Source: Pseudochelatococcus lubricantis (GTDB lineage Bacteria; Pseudomonadota; Alphaproteobacteria; Rhizobiales; Beijerinckiaceae). Taken from it: 64,000 bases of DNA. Position 1 is the first letter of the stretch; each line of letters starts with the position of its first letter. The notes below the pieces were generated by a model. The model was not told the origin of the DNA. It made no database searches and saw nothing but the letters and a program-made list of their open reading frames with translations. Below, one piece after another: positions 54,514 through 63,472 of this stretch. A program made the translations under genes and the position numbers. Location of the stretch: contig NZ_JBHLXC010000002.1 in assembly GCF_042432495.1 (NCBI RefSeq), positions 1,054,001 to 1,118,000 on the forward strand, given 5' to 3'.

Positions 54514-55800
54514 GCGCTGCTCGACCGGCACGTAGTCGCGCTGGGGCGAACCGGTATAGAGCTGGCGCGGACGGCCGATCTTCTGGGACGGATCCTCGAC
54601 CATCTCCTTCCACTGCGCGATCCAGCCCACCGTGCGCGCGAGTGCGAACAGCACCGTGAACATCGAGGTCGGGAAGCCGAGCGCCTTCAGCGTGATGCCG
54701 GAGTAGAAGTCGATGTTCGGATAGAGCTTCTTCTCGATGAAGTACTCGTCATGCAGCGCGATGCGCTCCAGTTCGAGTGCGACCTCCAGCAGCGGATCGT
54801 CCTTGATGCCGAGTTCGCTCAGCACCTCGTGCGTGGTGCGCTGCATGATCTTGGCGCGCGGGTCGTAGTTCTTGTACACGCGGTGGCCGAAGCCCATGAG
54901 ACGGAACGGATCGTTCTTGTCCTTGGCCTTTGCGACGAAGTGCGGGATGCGGTCGACTGTGCCGATCTCCTCCAGCATCTTGAGCGCCGCCTCGTTTGCG
55001 CCGCCGTGGGCAGGGCCCCACAGGCACGCGACACCGGCAGCGATGCAGGCGAAAGGATTGGCGCCGGACGAACCGGCGAGGCGCACCGTCGACGTCGAGG
55101 CGTTCTGCTCGTGGTCGGCATGCAGGATGAAGATACGGTCGAGCGCGCGCGACAGCACCGGGTTCGGCACGTATTCCTCACACGGCACCGAGAACGCCAT
55201 GTGCAGGAAGTTCGACGTGTAGTCCAGCGAGTTCTTCGGATACACGAACGGCTGGCCGATCGAGTACTTGTAGGCCATTGCCGCGAGGGTCGGAATCTTG
55301 GCGATCAGGCGCATGGAGGCGATCATGCGCTGCTGCGGGTCCGAGATGTCGGTCGAGTCGTGATAGAACGCCGACAGCGCGCCGACGGAGCCGACCATCA
55401 CCGCCATGGGATGCGCGTCGCGGCGGAAGCCCTGGAAGAACCGGGTCATCTGCTCATGCACCATCGTGTGGCGCGTGACGCGATAGTCGAAGTCCTGCTT
55501 CTGGGCCAGCGTCGGCAGTTCGCCGTAGAGCAGCAGGTAGCAGGTTTCGAGGAAGTCGCCGTGTTCGGCGAGCTGCTCGATCGGGTAACCGCGATACAGC
55601 AGCACACCCTCGTCACCATCGATATAGGTGATCTGCGATTCGCAGCTCGCGGTGGAGGTGAACCCGGGATCGTAGGTGAACATCCCCGTATGCTTGTAAA
55701 GCGGGGCGATGTCGATGACGCTGGGACCAATCGATCCAGCTTTAACCGGCAGTTCGATCGCCTTCCCGTCGATCGTCAACGTGCTCGTCTTCACGCTCAT
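54511..55800 (-). CDS. gltA: Citrate synthase
   Basis: GltA condenses acetyl-CoA and oxaloacetate, entering the TCA cycle. The 429-residue type II enzyme has LHADHEQNAST and GPAHGGANEAAL with the active-site His residues, and MGFGHRVYKNYDPRAKI with the His/Arg group. The ATG follows AAAGGGA. The protein is full length; its stop codon is the TAG at the edge of a palindromic repeat. Confidence 0.98.
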   Translation of the reverse strand: MSVKTSTLTIDGKAIELPVKAGSIGPSVIDIAPLYKHTGMFTYDPGFTSTASCESQITYIDGDEGVLLYRGYPIEQLAEHGDFLETCYLLLYGELPTLAQKQDFDYRVTRHTMVHEQMTRFFQGFRRDAHPMAVMVGSVGALSAFYHDSTDISDPQQRMIASMRLIAKIPTLAAMAYKYSIGQPFVYPKNSLDYTSNFLHMAFSVPCEEYVPNPVLSRALDRIFILHADHEQNASTSTVRLAGSSGANPFACIAAGVACLWGPAHGGANEAALKMLEEIGTVDRIPHFVAKAKDKNDPFRLMGFGHRVYKNYDPRAKIMQRTTHEVLSELGIKDDPLLEVALELERIALHDEYFIEKKLYPNIDFYSGITLKALGFPTSMFTVLFALARTVGWIAQWKEMVEDPSQKIGRPRQLYTGSPQRDYVPVEQR

Positions 55801-56124
55801 GGATGAATCCCTTTGCTGAGTGATCTAGCGAAAGCCGCACAGCCGGGATTGAAATGATAATGAAAAATCCGCGACAATCTGTGGTTTTCGATCCGATCGA
55901 GGTAAGACGGATGCTTGCGTAGCGCATTCATGGCAGCCGTTCAAGCATGTGAAAGATCGGGCCCCTCTCCCGTCGCCGGGACCGTGTGGCGCCGGCCGCG
56001 TGTCGAACCGGGCGAAGCAATCCGTTTCGGCCCGACGTGCGGCAATCTCCCTACCGAAAGCCGCGCCGTTCAGAAACACGTCGCGGGTTTCATTTTTCCA
56101 ACGTTGTAACGCGGGAGGCGCCGG
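55801..56124. other. Intergenic region between gltA and gltX
   Basis: This 324-base stretch has no supported gene. It must contain the gltA promoter; the 100 bases next to gltA are AT-richer than the rest, but I could not fix -35 and -10 boxes. I saw no strong terminator for gltX, which is transcribed towards it on the same strand. Confidence 0.5.
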
Positions 56125-57552
56125 TTACGCGACTGCCAGCTGGTCGCGTATCCTGGCAAGGCTTTCCTCGCGCCCGAGGACGGCCATAACGTCGAAAAGG
56201 CCGGGGGAGGTGGCACGCCCGGTGAGCGCCGCGCGCAGCGGCTGCGCGATCTGGCCCAGCTTCACGCCGGCTTCGGACGCCGTCTCCCGTACCACGTTTT
56301 CGGTCGTCTCCGGCGTCCATTCGCCTGCCGCCGCGAGTTTCTCGGCGACCAGCGCCAGTCGTTCCCGGCCGCCGTTTCCGAGCAGGCCGAGGGCCTTGTC
56401 GTCGAGGGCGAGCGGGCGGGCGGCAAAGATAAAATACGCACTTTCAATGAGTTCAACCAATGTCCTCGCGCGCTCTTTCAGGCCGGGCATGGCCGTGAGC
56501 AGCTTGTCCCGCGTCACCGCGTCGAGCGCGTCCGGCAGGCCGCGGGCTGGCCCCACTTCGGGCAGGATGCGCTCGGCGGCAGCGACGAGTTCGGCATCAT
56601 CCGCCGCGCGCATGTAGTGACCGTTGAGATTCTCAAGCTTGGCGAAATCGAACCGCGCCGGGGAGCGTCCGACGTTTTCGAGACTGAACGCGGCGATCAT
56701 TTCCTCTGTGGAAAAAATTTCCTGATCGCCGTGGCTCCAGCCGAGGCGCACCAGATAATTGCGCAGGGCGCCGGGAAGGTAGCCCATGGCGCGGTAGGCA
56801 TCGACGCCAAGCGCGCCATGGCGCTTCGACAGCTTCGCCCCGTCCGGTCCGTGAATCAGCGGGATGTGCGCCATCGCCGGCACGGGCCAGCCGAGCGCGT
56901 CGTAGATGTGCTTTTGCCGCGCAGCGTTGGTGAGGTGATCGTCGCCGCGGATGATGTGCGTCACGCTCATGTCATGGTCGTCGACGACGACGGCGAGCAT
57001 GTATGTCGGCGTGCCGTCAGAGCGGAGCAGCACCAGATCGTCGAGATTTTCGTTCTGCCACGAGACACGGCCTTGCACGAGGTCGTCGATGGCGGTCTCG
57101 CCGGTTTGCGGCGCCTTGAGGCGTATCACCGGACGAACGTCGGCCGGCGCCTCCGAGGGACCGCGGTCGCGCCAGCGGCCATCATAGCGCATCGGCCGGC
57201 CTTCCGCGCGTGCCTGCTCGCGCATCGCCTCCAGCTCCTGCGGCGTTGCGTAGCAATAATAGGCCTTCCCCTGCGCGAGCAGCGTCTCGGCCACTTCCTG
57301 GTGGCGGCCGGCGCGCGAGAACTGGCGGATGGCGTCGCCATCCCAGTCCAGCCCGAGCCAGCGCAGCCCGTCGAATATGGCCTCGACCGCCGCTTCCGTC
57401 GAGCGTTCGCGATCGGTGTCCTCGATGCGCAGCAGCATCTTTCCTTTGTGGTGCTTCGCATACAGCCAGTTGAAAAGAGCGGTGCGTGCGCCGCCGATAT
57501 GCAGGAAACCGGTGGGGGAAGGGGCAAAGCGCGTGACGACAGGAGCGGACAT
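56125..57552 (-). CDS. gltX: Glutamyl-tRNA synthetase
   Basis: GltX charges tRNA-Glu (and in many alphaproteobacteria also tRNA-Gln for later amidation). The 475-residue class I enzyme has FAPSPTGFLHIGGARTALFN with the HIGH-type motif and AKLSKRHGALGVDAYR with the KMSK-type motif. An all-helical C-terminal anticodon domain follows. ATG 57552 is chosen because the family starts close to the FAPSPTG motif; ATG 57597 is an alternative. It is divergent from comEC. Confidence 0.95.
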   Translation of the reverse strand: MSAPVVTRFAPSPTGFLHIGGARTALFNWLYAKHHKGKMLLRIEDTDRERSTEAAVEAIFDGLRWLGLDWDGDAIRQFSRAGRHQEVAETLLAQGKAYYCYATPQELEAMREQARAEGRPMRYDGRWRDRGPSEAPADVRPVIRLKAPQTGETAIDDLVQGRVSWQNENLDDLVLLRSDGTPTYMLAVVVDDHDMSVTHIIRGDDHLTNAARQKHIYDALGWPVPAMAHIPLIHGPDGAKLSKRHGALGVDAYRAMGYLPGALRNYLVRLGWSHGDQEIFSTEEMIAAFSLENVGRSPARFDFAKLENLNGHYMRAADDAELVAAAERILPEVGPARGLPDALDAVTRDKLLTAMPGLKERARTLVELIESAYFIFAARPLALDDKALGLLGNGGRERLALVAEKLAAAGEWTPETTENVVRETASEAGVKLGQIAQPLRAALTGRATSPGLFDVMAVLGREESLARIRDQLAVA

Positions 57553-57721
57553 TGCAGCGGATATTCCGGAAAACGTTGACGATGAAAAGGACATTCCGGG
57601 CCTGATACGCCATCCATTTGTGCCAAATGTGGCGGATCGGGCTTGGCCGAAGCGCCCGGAACGGTGATAGTAGGCGGTGTAACACGAGTTGGGGCTGCGG
57701 GGTAGGGAGCGCGGGCAATCG

Positions 57722-60001
57722 ATGGGCGGGGAACGCCGATGGATCAGCGTCCTGCCTGCGCGGCCGGCCCGATGGGCGGGAATCGGCATCGGCCGATTCG
57801 GTGACCGCTGGCGGGACATCCTGCTGCACTGGCTGCGGACCGAGGCGGGGCGGCGTCGGCCGTTTCTGTGGTTGCCGGTGGTCTACGGACTTGGAATCGC
57901 TCTCTATTTCTCGGCAGACCAGGAGCCGGCACCTTGGCTCGCACCGCTGTTCGCGGCGGCTGCGGCCGTGGCTGCTTTCCTGCTGCGCCATTCGTGGCGT
58001 ACCCGCCTGACGGCCATTTTCCTTGGCGCGCTCTTTCTCGGCTTCTCGGCCGGCTCCCTGCGGACGGCGCTTGTGATGCAGCCCGTTCTCGACCGCATCG
58101 TCATCGGGCCGCTCGAAGGCTACGTCCGCTCGGTGGAGAAGCGCCTGCAAGGGCCGCGCGCGGTGATCGACGTGTCCTCGTTCGCGGGACTCGGGCCGGA
58201 CGAGCGGCCGGCGCGGGTGCGCGTGACATTCCGGAAAGGCGTCAAGATAGAAGCGGGTACACGCATTCAGGTGACGGCGCGGCTCGTGCCGCCGCCCGGA
58301 CCGGCGCGGCCGGGCGGTTACGACTTCGCGCGGGATGCGTTTTTCGGCCGTATCGGCGCCGTCGGCTCGACGACGGGACCGTTGCGGCTTCCCGAAGGTA
58401 ACGGTTCCGCGACAGCAGACGCGACGTTGCTTACGCGGCTTGCGGCGTGGATCGACGTGCAGCGCAACCTGTTGACGGACCGTATCGTCGAGACGGCCGG
58501 CGGGCAAGAGCGGGCACCGGCAACCCGTGCCAAGCGCGCGGAAACGGCGCACGAGACGCGGGTGAGAGGGCAGGAGGCGGCCTTCGTCGCCGCGCTGGTG
58601 ACGGGCAAGCGGGGACTTATCGCCGACGAGACCAACGAGGCGCTGCGCGCCGCCGGCATCTACCATGTCGTCTCCATCGGCGGCTTTCACATGACGCTCG
58701 TCGCCGGCACGCTCTTTTTTCTCACCCGCCTGTCGCTTGCGCTGATTCCCGGCCTTGCGGTCGGCTACCCGATCCGGAAAATCGCCGCCGTCATCGGTAT
58801 CGTCGGCGCGAGCGGCTATTGCGTATTTTCCGGGGCGGGAATCGATACCCTGCGGGCTTTGTGCGTCACGCTGATCGTCATGGGTGCGATTCTCGCCGAT
58901 CGGCCGGCGCTTTCCATGCGCAACCTCGCGCTCGCAGCGTTGGTGTGCCTGACATTGCAGCCCGAAGCCATGCTCGGTCCGAGCTTCCAGATGTCGTTCG
59001 CCGGCGTGGCGGCACTGATCGCGCTCTTCGAGCGGTGGGATGACCCCGAGCCGGCGGCGAACGCCCTGCCACTGCGGGAAGGCGGGCCGCCGGGTGCGTC
59101 CTCCGCCGACGGGCGGCAGGGGCGGCTTTACCGGATGACGGTGATGAGCGTCATGACCACAGTCGTGGCGATGCTCGCGACCGGGCCCTTCAGCACCTAT
59201 CACTTCCAGACCTTCAACCCGTGGGGAATCCTGGGCAATGCCTTCGGCCTGCCCATCGTCGAACTCGTGGTCATGCCGTTCTCCTTCCTTGCCGTGGCGC
59301 TTTATCCGCTCGGTCTCGATGGCCCCTTCTGGCATCTCGCCGGCCTCGCTGCCGTGCCGGTGTTGGCGGGCGCGCGGATCGCCGCCGGCTTTCCCGGCGC
59401 TGTTGTCGTCGTGCCGGCTTTCGGCGTCGGCGCCCTTTCGCTGCTCGCCTTCGGTATGCTCTGGGCCTGCCTGTGGTCGACGCCGCTGCGGTGGCTCGCT
59501 GTTCTGCCGGTGGCGGTCGGTGTTGCGTTTGCCGCCGCGCCCGCGCGGCCCGACGTTCGCATCGACCGCGAGGGACGCGGCGCCGCCGTGCGGAGCGCCG
59601 GCGGTCGATTCGTCATCCTCGGCAATCCTTCCGCCTTCGTCGTCGAGCAGTGGTTGAAGGCGGACGGCGACGGGCGCCGAGCGGACGATCCCGCGCTCAA
59701 ACACAACGTCGCCTGCGACAGGTTCGGCTGCGTCGCCCGGCTCGCCGATGGCCGCAGCGTCGCCTTCACCCGCGACCCCGCTGCGCTCGCCGAGGATTGC
59801 AGGCGCGCCGCCCTGCTGATCACGCCCCGCCAGACGCCGCCAGACTGTGCCGCAGCCTATGTGATCGATCGCGAAGACCTGCAACGGTTGGGCGCCATCG
59901 CGCTGACATCCGGCAATGGCGGACTGATCGTGGAAAGCACGCATGACAGCAATGTGGCCGGCGGGGAAGGGCGGCCCTGGCGCCGGCCCGCAGGACGCTA
60001 G
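57722..60001 (+). CDS. comEC: ComEC/Rec2 family DNA-uptake channel protein
   Basis: A 759-residue membrane protein like ComEC, the inner-membrane channel for DNA uptake. It has an N-terminal DUF4131 part (helices near 45-110, then a soluble beta region to about 220). The competence domain follows with VVSIGGFHMTLVAG, SGAGIDTLRALCVTLIVM and LGPSFQMSFAGVAAL. Several further helices precede a C-terminal soluble tail. The tail lacks the HxHxDH motif of the metallo-beta-lactamase domain seen in Gram-positive ComEC. ATG 57722 has TAGGGAG upstream. Its TAG stop sits at the edge of a palindromic repeat. Confidence 0.9.
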   Translation: MGGERRWISVLPARPARWAGIGIGRFGDRWRDILLHWLRTEAGRRRPFLWLPVVYGLGIALYFSADQEPAPWLAPLFAAAAAVAAFLLRHSWRTRLTAIFLGALFLGFSAGSLRTALVMQPVLDRIVIGPLEGYVRSVEKRLQGPRAVIDVSSFAGLGPDERPARVRVTFRKGVKIEAGTRIQVTARLVPPPGPARPGGYDFARDAFFGRIGAVGSTTGPLRLPEGNGSATADATLLTRLAAWIDVQRNLLTDRIVETAGGQERAPATRAKRAETAHETRVRGQEAAFVAALVTGKRGLIADETNEALRAAGIYHVVSIGGFHMTLVAGTLFFLTRLSLALIPGLAVGYPIRKIAAVIGIVGASGYCVFSGAGIDTLRALCVTLIVMGAILADRPALSMRNLALAALVCLTLQPEAMLGPSFQMSFAGVAALIALFERWDDPEPAANALPLREGGPPGASSADGRQGRLYRMTVMSVMTTVVAMLATGPFSTYHFQTFNPWGILGNAFGLPIVELVVMPFSFLAVALYPLGLDGPFWHLAGLAAVPVLAGARIAAGFPGAVVVVPAFGVGALSLLAFGMLWACLWSTPLRWLAVLPVAVGVAFAAAPARPDVRIDREGRGAAVRSAGGRFVILGNPSAFVVEQWLKADGDGRRADDPALKHNVACDRFGCVARLADGRSVAFTRDPAALAEDCRRAALLITPRQTPPDCAAAYVIDREDLQRLGAIALTSGNGGLIVESTHDSNVAGGEGRPWRRPAGR

Positions 60002-60050
60002 AGTACACTCCGATCAGGTGGAATGATCTGATCAGCTAAATCGTTGAAAT
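60000..60050. repeat. Intergenic palindromic repeat, copy C (partial)
   Basis: CTAGAGTACACTCCGATCAG followed by GTGGAATGATCTGATCAG matches the first half of copy A (AGAGCGCC...TCTGATGGAATCATCTGATC). The GTCCTGTTT stem is missing. GATCAG and CTGATC form the stem. The TAG of comEC is part of it. Confidence 0.6.
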
Positions 60051-60130
60051 AAAAGACTTGCCAAATCAAAGCTTTGCGGAGAATGGCGCCGGAAGAGACG
60101 CCTGCTCGCGTGTTCGCTGCCCGATACGCC

Positions 60131-60916
60131 TCAGTAACGGCGGACCAGACTGACGAGCTTGCCCTGGATGCGCACCCTGTCGGGGCCGAGCACCCTTGTT
60201 TCGTAGGCAGGATTGGCCGCCTCCAGCGCGATGGAGGAGCCGCGTTTGCGCAGGCGCTTCAGGGTAGCTTCCTCGTCGTCGATGAGAGCGACGATGATAT
60301 CGCCCGTCTCCGCCATATCCTGCTTGCGCAGAATGACCGTGTCTCCGTCGAGAATGCCGGCCTCGATCATCGAATCGCCGCGCACCTCAAGGGCGAAGTG
60401 CTCCCCCGACGACGACAGCAGCTCCGGCGGCAGCGCCAGCGTGTGGCTGCTGTTCTGGATCGCGCTGATCGGCGTGCCGGCCGCGATTCGCCCCATCACG
60501 GGGATCTGCGTCGTGTTGCCGGCCGTCGCTTCACCCGAATCGATGCTCACCCGCTCGCCCGCGGCGCGCAAGACGTTCCCGCTGGCGCGTACCGGGCTCG
60601 CAGTCTCGCGTCCGCTTTCCCGCACAGCGCCGCCGTCCCGGCCGAGGCCGCCCTCGACGATGCTGGGACTGAACCGCCCGCGCGGAACCGGCGCGGACAA
60701 TGCCTCCGGCAGGCGAATCACCTCGATAGCGCGGGCGCGGTTGGGAAGGCGTCGGATGAAGCCGCGTTCCTCCAGCGCGATGATGAGGCGGTGAATGCCC
60801 GATTTGGAGCGCAGATCAAGCGCATCTTTCATCTCGTCGAACGAAGGCGGAACCCCGGATTCCCGCATGCGTTCATGAATAAAACGAAGCAGATCGTGTT
60901 GCTTGCGCGTCAACAT
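60131..60916 (-). CDS. lexA: SOS repressor LexA
   Basis: LexA represses SOS genes and cleaves itself when RecA is active. The 261-residue protein has the N-terminal winged helix (MLTRKQHDLLRFIHERM; PPSFDEMKDAL; SGIHRLIIALEERGFI). The cleavage site is Ala-Gly at 146-147 (GRIAAGTP), and the Ser182 (GDSMIEAGI) and Lys220 (EEATLKRL) form the catalytic dyad. The linker between domains (about 70-135) is long, which makes the protein longer than most LexA. An operator lies upstream, so it is autoregulated. Confidence 0.97.
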   Translation of the reverse strand: MLTRKQHDLLRFIHERMRESGVPPSFDEMKDALDLRSKSGIHRLIIALEERGFIRRLPNRARAIEVIRLPEALSAPVPRGRFSPSIVEGGLGRDGGAVRESGRETASPVRASGNVLRAAGERVSIDSGEATAGNTTQIPVMGRIAAGTPISAIQNSSHTLALPPELLSSSGEHFALEVRGDSMIEAGILDGDTVILRKQDMAETGDIIVALIDDEEATLKRLRKRGSSIALEAANPAYETRVLGPDRVRIQGKLVSLVRRY

Positions 60917-60975
60917 GGTCTACACATCCTTCCCGGATCAGCGCCCTGCGGCATTTCGTGGAACGGGATTCCATG

Positions 60976-61014
60976 AAACGAAACACGAACACTATACAAG
61001 TTCTTAATGTGTTC
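60976..61014 (-). promoter_or_regulatory. LexA operators upstream of lexA
   Basis: GTTCTTAATGTGTTC at 61000-61014 is a perfect GTTC-N7-GTTC box (GAAC-N7-GAAC on the lexA strand), the alphaproteobacterial SOS box. A second site with one mismatch, AAAC-N7-GAAC, is at 60976-60990. Both are 60-100 bases before the lexA ATG. Confidence 0.85.
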
Positions 61015-61105
61015 CGCAAGCGTCACTATTCGGCATGATCGTTAAAACTTGCCTCCGCCGCGCGGCTTTTTTCGGCATCCCGCGGAGATATTCGGCCGCC
61101 CCGCG

Positions 61106-63229
61106 TCAGATATCGAGATCCGTGGCGAAGGCGGCGTTTTCCTGGATGAAGGAGAAGCGCGCTTCCGGCTTGTTGCCCATCAGCCTTTCCACGGCATCGC
61201 TGGTCTGCGGGCGCGCGTCTTCCTCGACGACGACGCGCAGCAGGGTGCGCTTGCGTGGGTCCATGGTGGTTTCCTTGAGCTGCGCCGGCAGCATCTCGCC
61301 AAGGCCCTTGAAGCGGCCGATCTCGGCCTTCTTGCCCTTGAACGTCGTGCGCATGAGTTCCTGCCGGTGCGCCTCGTCGCGCGCGTAGACGGTCTTGCCG
61401 CCGTGGGTCAGGCGGAACAGCGGCGGCACCGCGAGGTAGAGATGTTGTTCGTCGATGAGGCGCGGCGTCTGGCGCCAGAAAAAGGTGATGAGGAGCGAGG
61501 CGATATGCGCGCCGTCCACATCGGCGTCGGTCATGATGATGATCTTTTCGTAGCGGAGATCCGCGCCGCGGTAGGCGGAGCCAATGCCGCAGCCGAGCGC
61601 CAGCATGAGGTCGGCGATCTGCTGGTTCTGCAGGAGCTTATCGCGTCCGGCTGAAGCCACGTTGAGGATTTTCCCGCGCAGCGGCAAGATGGCCTGCGTG
61701 GCGCGGTCGCGCGCCTGCTTGGCCGAGCCGCCCGCCGAATCACCCTCCACCAGAAAAAGCTCCGATCCCGCTGCCCCCGCCTTCGTGCAGTCCGCGAGCT
61801 TGCCGGGGAGGCGCAGGCGGCGGGTTGCCGTCTTGCGGGCGATGTCCTTTTCGGCACGGCGTCGCAGCCGTTCCTCGGCCCTGTCCACCGTCCAGTCGAG
61901 CAGGCGGCCCGCCTGCTGGGGCGATGCGGCGAGCCAGTGGTCGAAGGCGTCGCGCACCGCACTTTCCACGATGCGGGAAGCTTCGGCGGTCGCGAGCCTG
62001 TCCTTCGTCTGGCCCTGGAACTCCGGTTCGCGGATGAACACGGACAGCATGGCCGCGCAGGAAACCATGACGTCTTCCGCCGTGATCTGGGCCGCGCGCT
62101 TGCTCTGGTTGACACGCTCGGCGTGGTCGCGCAGGCCGCGCAGCAGGGCGTTGCGCAGGCCCTGTTCATGCGTGCCGCCCTCGGGTGTCGGGATGGTATT
62201 GCAGTATGAGGCGACATGGCCGTCGTCCTCCGCATACCAGGCGATAGCCCATTCGAGCGAGCCGTGCCCGCCCGGCCTGCCGTCGCCGCCGGACTTGTCG
62301 ATGCGCCCGGAAAAGAGGCCGTCGACGACGAGTGTGCGGCCTTCGATCTCCTGCGTGAGATAGTCCTTCAGGCCGCCGGGAAAACGGAAGGTGGCCTCGG
62401 GCGGAACCTTGTCGTTGCCGGCCAGCAGCGCCGGCGCGCACCGCCAGCGAATCTCGACACCGCCGAACAGGAAGGCCTTGGAGCGCGCCATACGGAAGAG
62501 GCGGGCGGGGTCGAAGCGCGAGCCCGCGGTGAAGATTTCGGCGTCGGGCCTGAAGCGCACCTTGGTGCCGCGCCGGTTGTGCACGCGCCCCACCGTCTGC
62601 AGCGGGCCGAGCGGCAGCCCGCGCGCGTAATCCTGCCGGTAGAGCGTCTGCCCGCGCGCCACCTCGACCTCCAGCTTTTCGGAGAGCGCGTTGACGACGG
62701 ACACGCCCACGCCGTGCAGGCCGCCCGAGGTTTCGTAAGCCTTCGAATCGAACTTGCCGCCGGCATGCAGGGTGGTGAGAATGACTTCGAGGGCCGACTT
62801 GTCCGGAAACTTCGGGTGTGGGTCGATGGGAATGCCGCGGCCGTTGTCGGTGACGCTGAGGAAGCCGTCAGCCTCCAGTTCCACCTCGATGAAGCTCGCG
62901 TGCCCGGCCACCGCCTCGTCCATGGCGTTGTCGATGACTTCGGCGAACAGGTGGTGCAGCGCCTTCTCGTCCGTGCCGCCAATGTACATGCCAGGGCGCC
63001 GCCGCACCGGCTCCAGCCCCTCAAGCACCTCGATGGAGGCGGCGGTGTAGCTGGCCTCGGTGGACGCGGGCGCGGGCTCCGCCGCGGCCGGCTTCCTCGC
63101 GGGCCTTGCGGCGGCGGACGATCTGGACGTCACGGAGGACTTGCCGGCCGCGGCCGATCTGGCCGTCGCGGCCGACCGGGAGCCCGCGGCCTCCCCCGCC
63201 GAGCCGAAAAGATCATCGTTATCCGTCAT
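61106..63229 (-). CDS. parE: DNA topoisomerase IV subunit B
   Basis: ParE is the ATPase subunit of topoisomerase IV, which unlinks daughter chromosomes. The 707-residue protein has a GHKL ATPase domain (EVIDNAMDEAVAGHA, NGRGIPIDPHP, GGLHGVGVSVVNALS). The TOPRIM domain follows (FLVEGDSAGGSAKQARDR, LRGKILNV, DADVDGAHI), with a C-terminal part ending RFSFIQENAAFATDLDI. GyrB is excluded by this short ending and the lack of its insertion. The first 60 residues are an Ala/Ser/Arg-rich extension. Confidence 0.95.
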   Translation of the reverse strand: MTDNDDLFGSAGEAAGSRSAATARSAAAGKSSVTSRSSAAARPARKPAAAEPAPASTEASYTAASIEVLEGLEPVRRRPGMYIGGTDEKALHHLFAEVIDNAMDEAVAGHASFIEVELEADGFLSVTDNGRGIPIDPHPKFPDKSALEVILTTLHAGGKFDSKAYETSGGLHGVGVSVVNALSEKLEVEVARGQTLYRQDYARGLPLGPLQTVGRVHNRRGTKVRFRPDAEIFTAGSRFDPARLFRMARSKAFLFGGVEIRWRCAPALLAGNDKVPPEATFRFPGGLKDYLTQEIEGRTLVVDGLFSGRIDKSGGDGRPGGHGSLEWAIAWYAEDDGHVASYCNTIPTPEGGTHEQGLRNALLRGLRDHAERVNQSKRAAQITAEDVMVSCAAMLSVFIREPEFQGQTKDRLATAEASRIVESAVRDAFDHWLAASPQQAGRLLDWTVDRAEERLRRRAEKDIARKTATRRLRLPGKLADCTKAGAAGSELFLVEGDSAGGSAKQARDRATQAILPLRGKILNVASAGRDKLLQNQQIADLMLALGCGIGSAYRGADLRYEKIIIMTDADVDGAHIASLLITFFWRQTPRLIDEQHLYLAVPPLFRLTHGGKTVYARDEAHRQELMRTTFKGKKAEIGRFKGLGEMLPAQLKETTMDPRKRTLLRVVVEEDARPQTSDAVERLMGNKPEARFSFIQENAAFATDLDI

Positions 63230-63472
63230 CGTATCGTCTGATTCCCTGACCGCCCAACGCCGGTATATGCCATATCACAAGTGAACGGACAGGAAACATG
63301 CAGTTGCTGTCCGATCTGTCAAGACCGCACCCGAAAAGAAGCGGCGCGATATGTGGACGGCATCCTGCGCCCCTGCCCGGAGCGTCTTTCCGGACCGCGC
63401 ACCGACGTGATAGTGTCGCGGGCGTTGTGCGCGGTCCGCCCGCGCGGCCGTTCCCATTCAGCGCAGGTGCCC

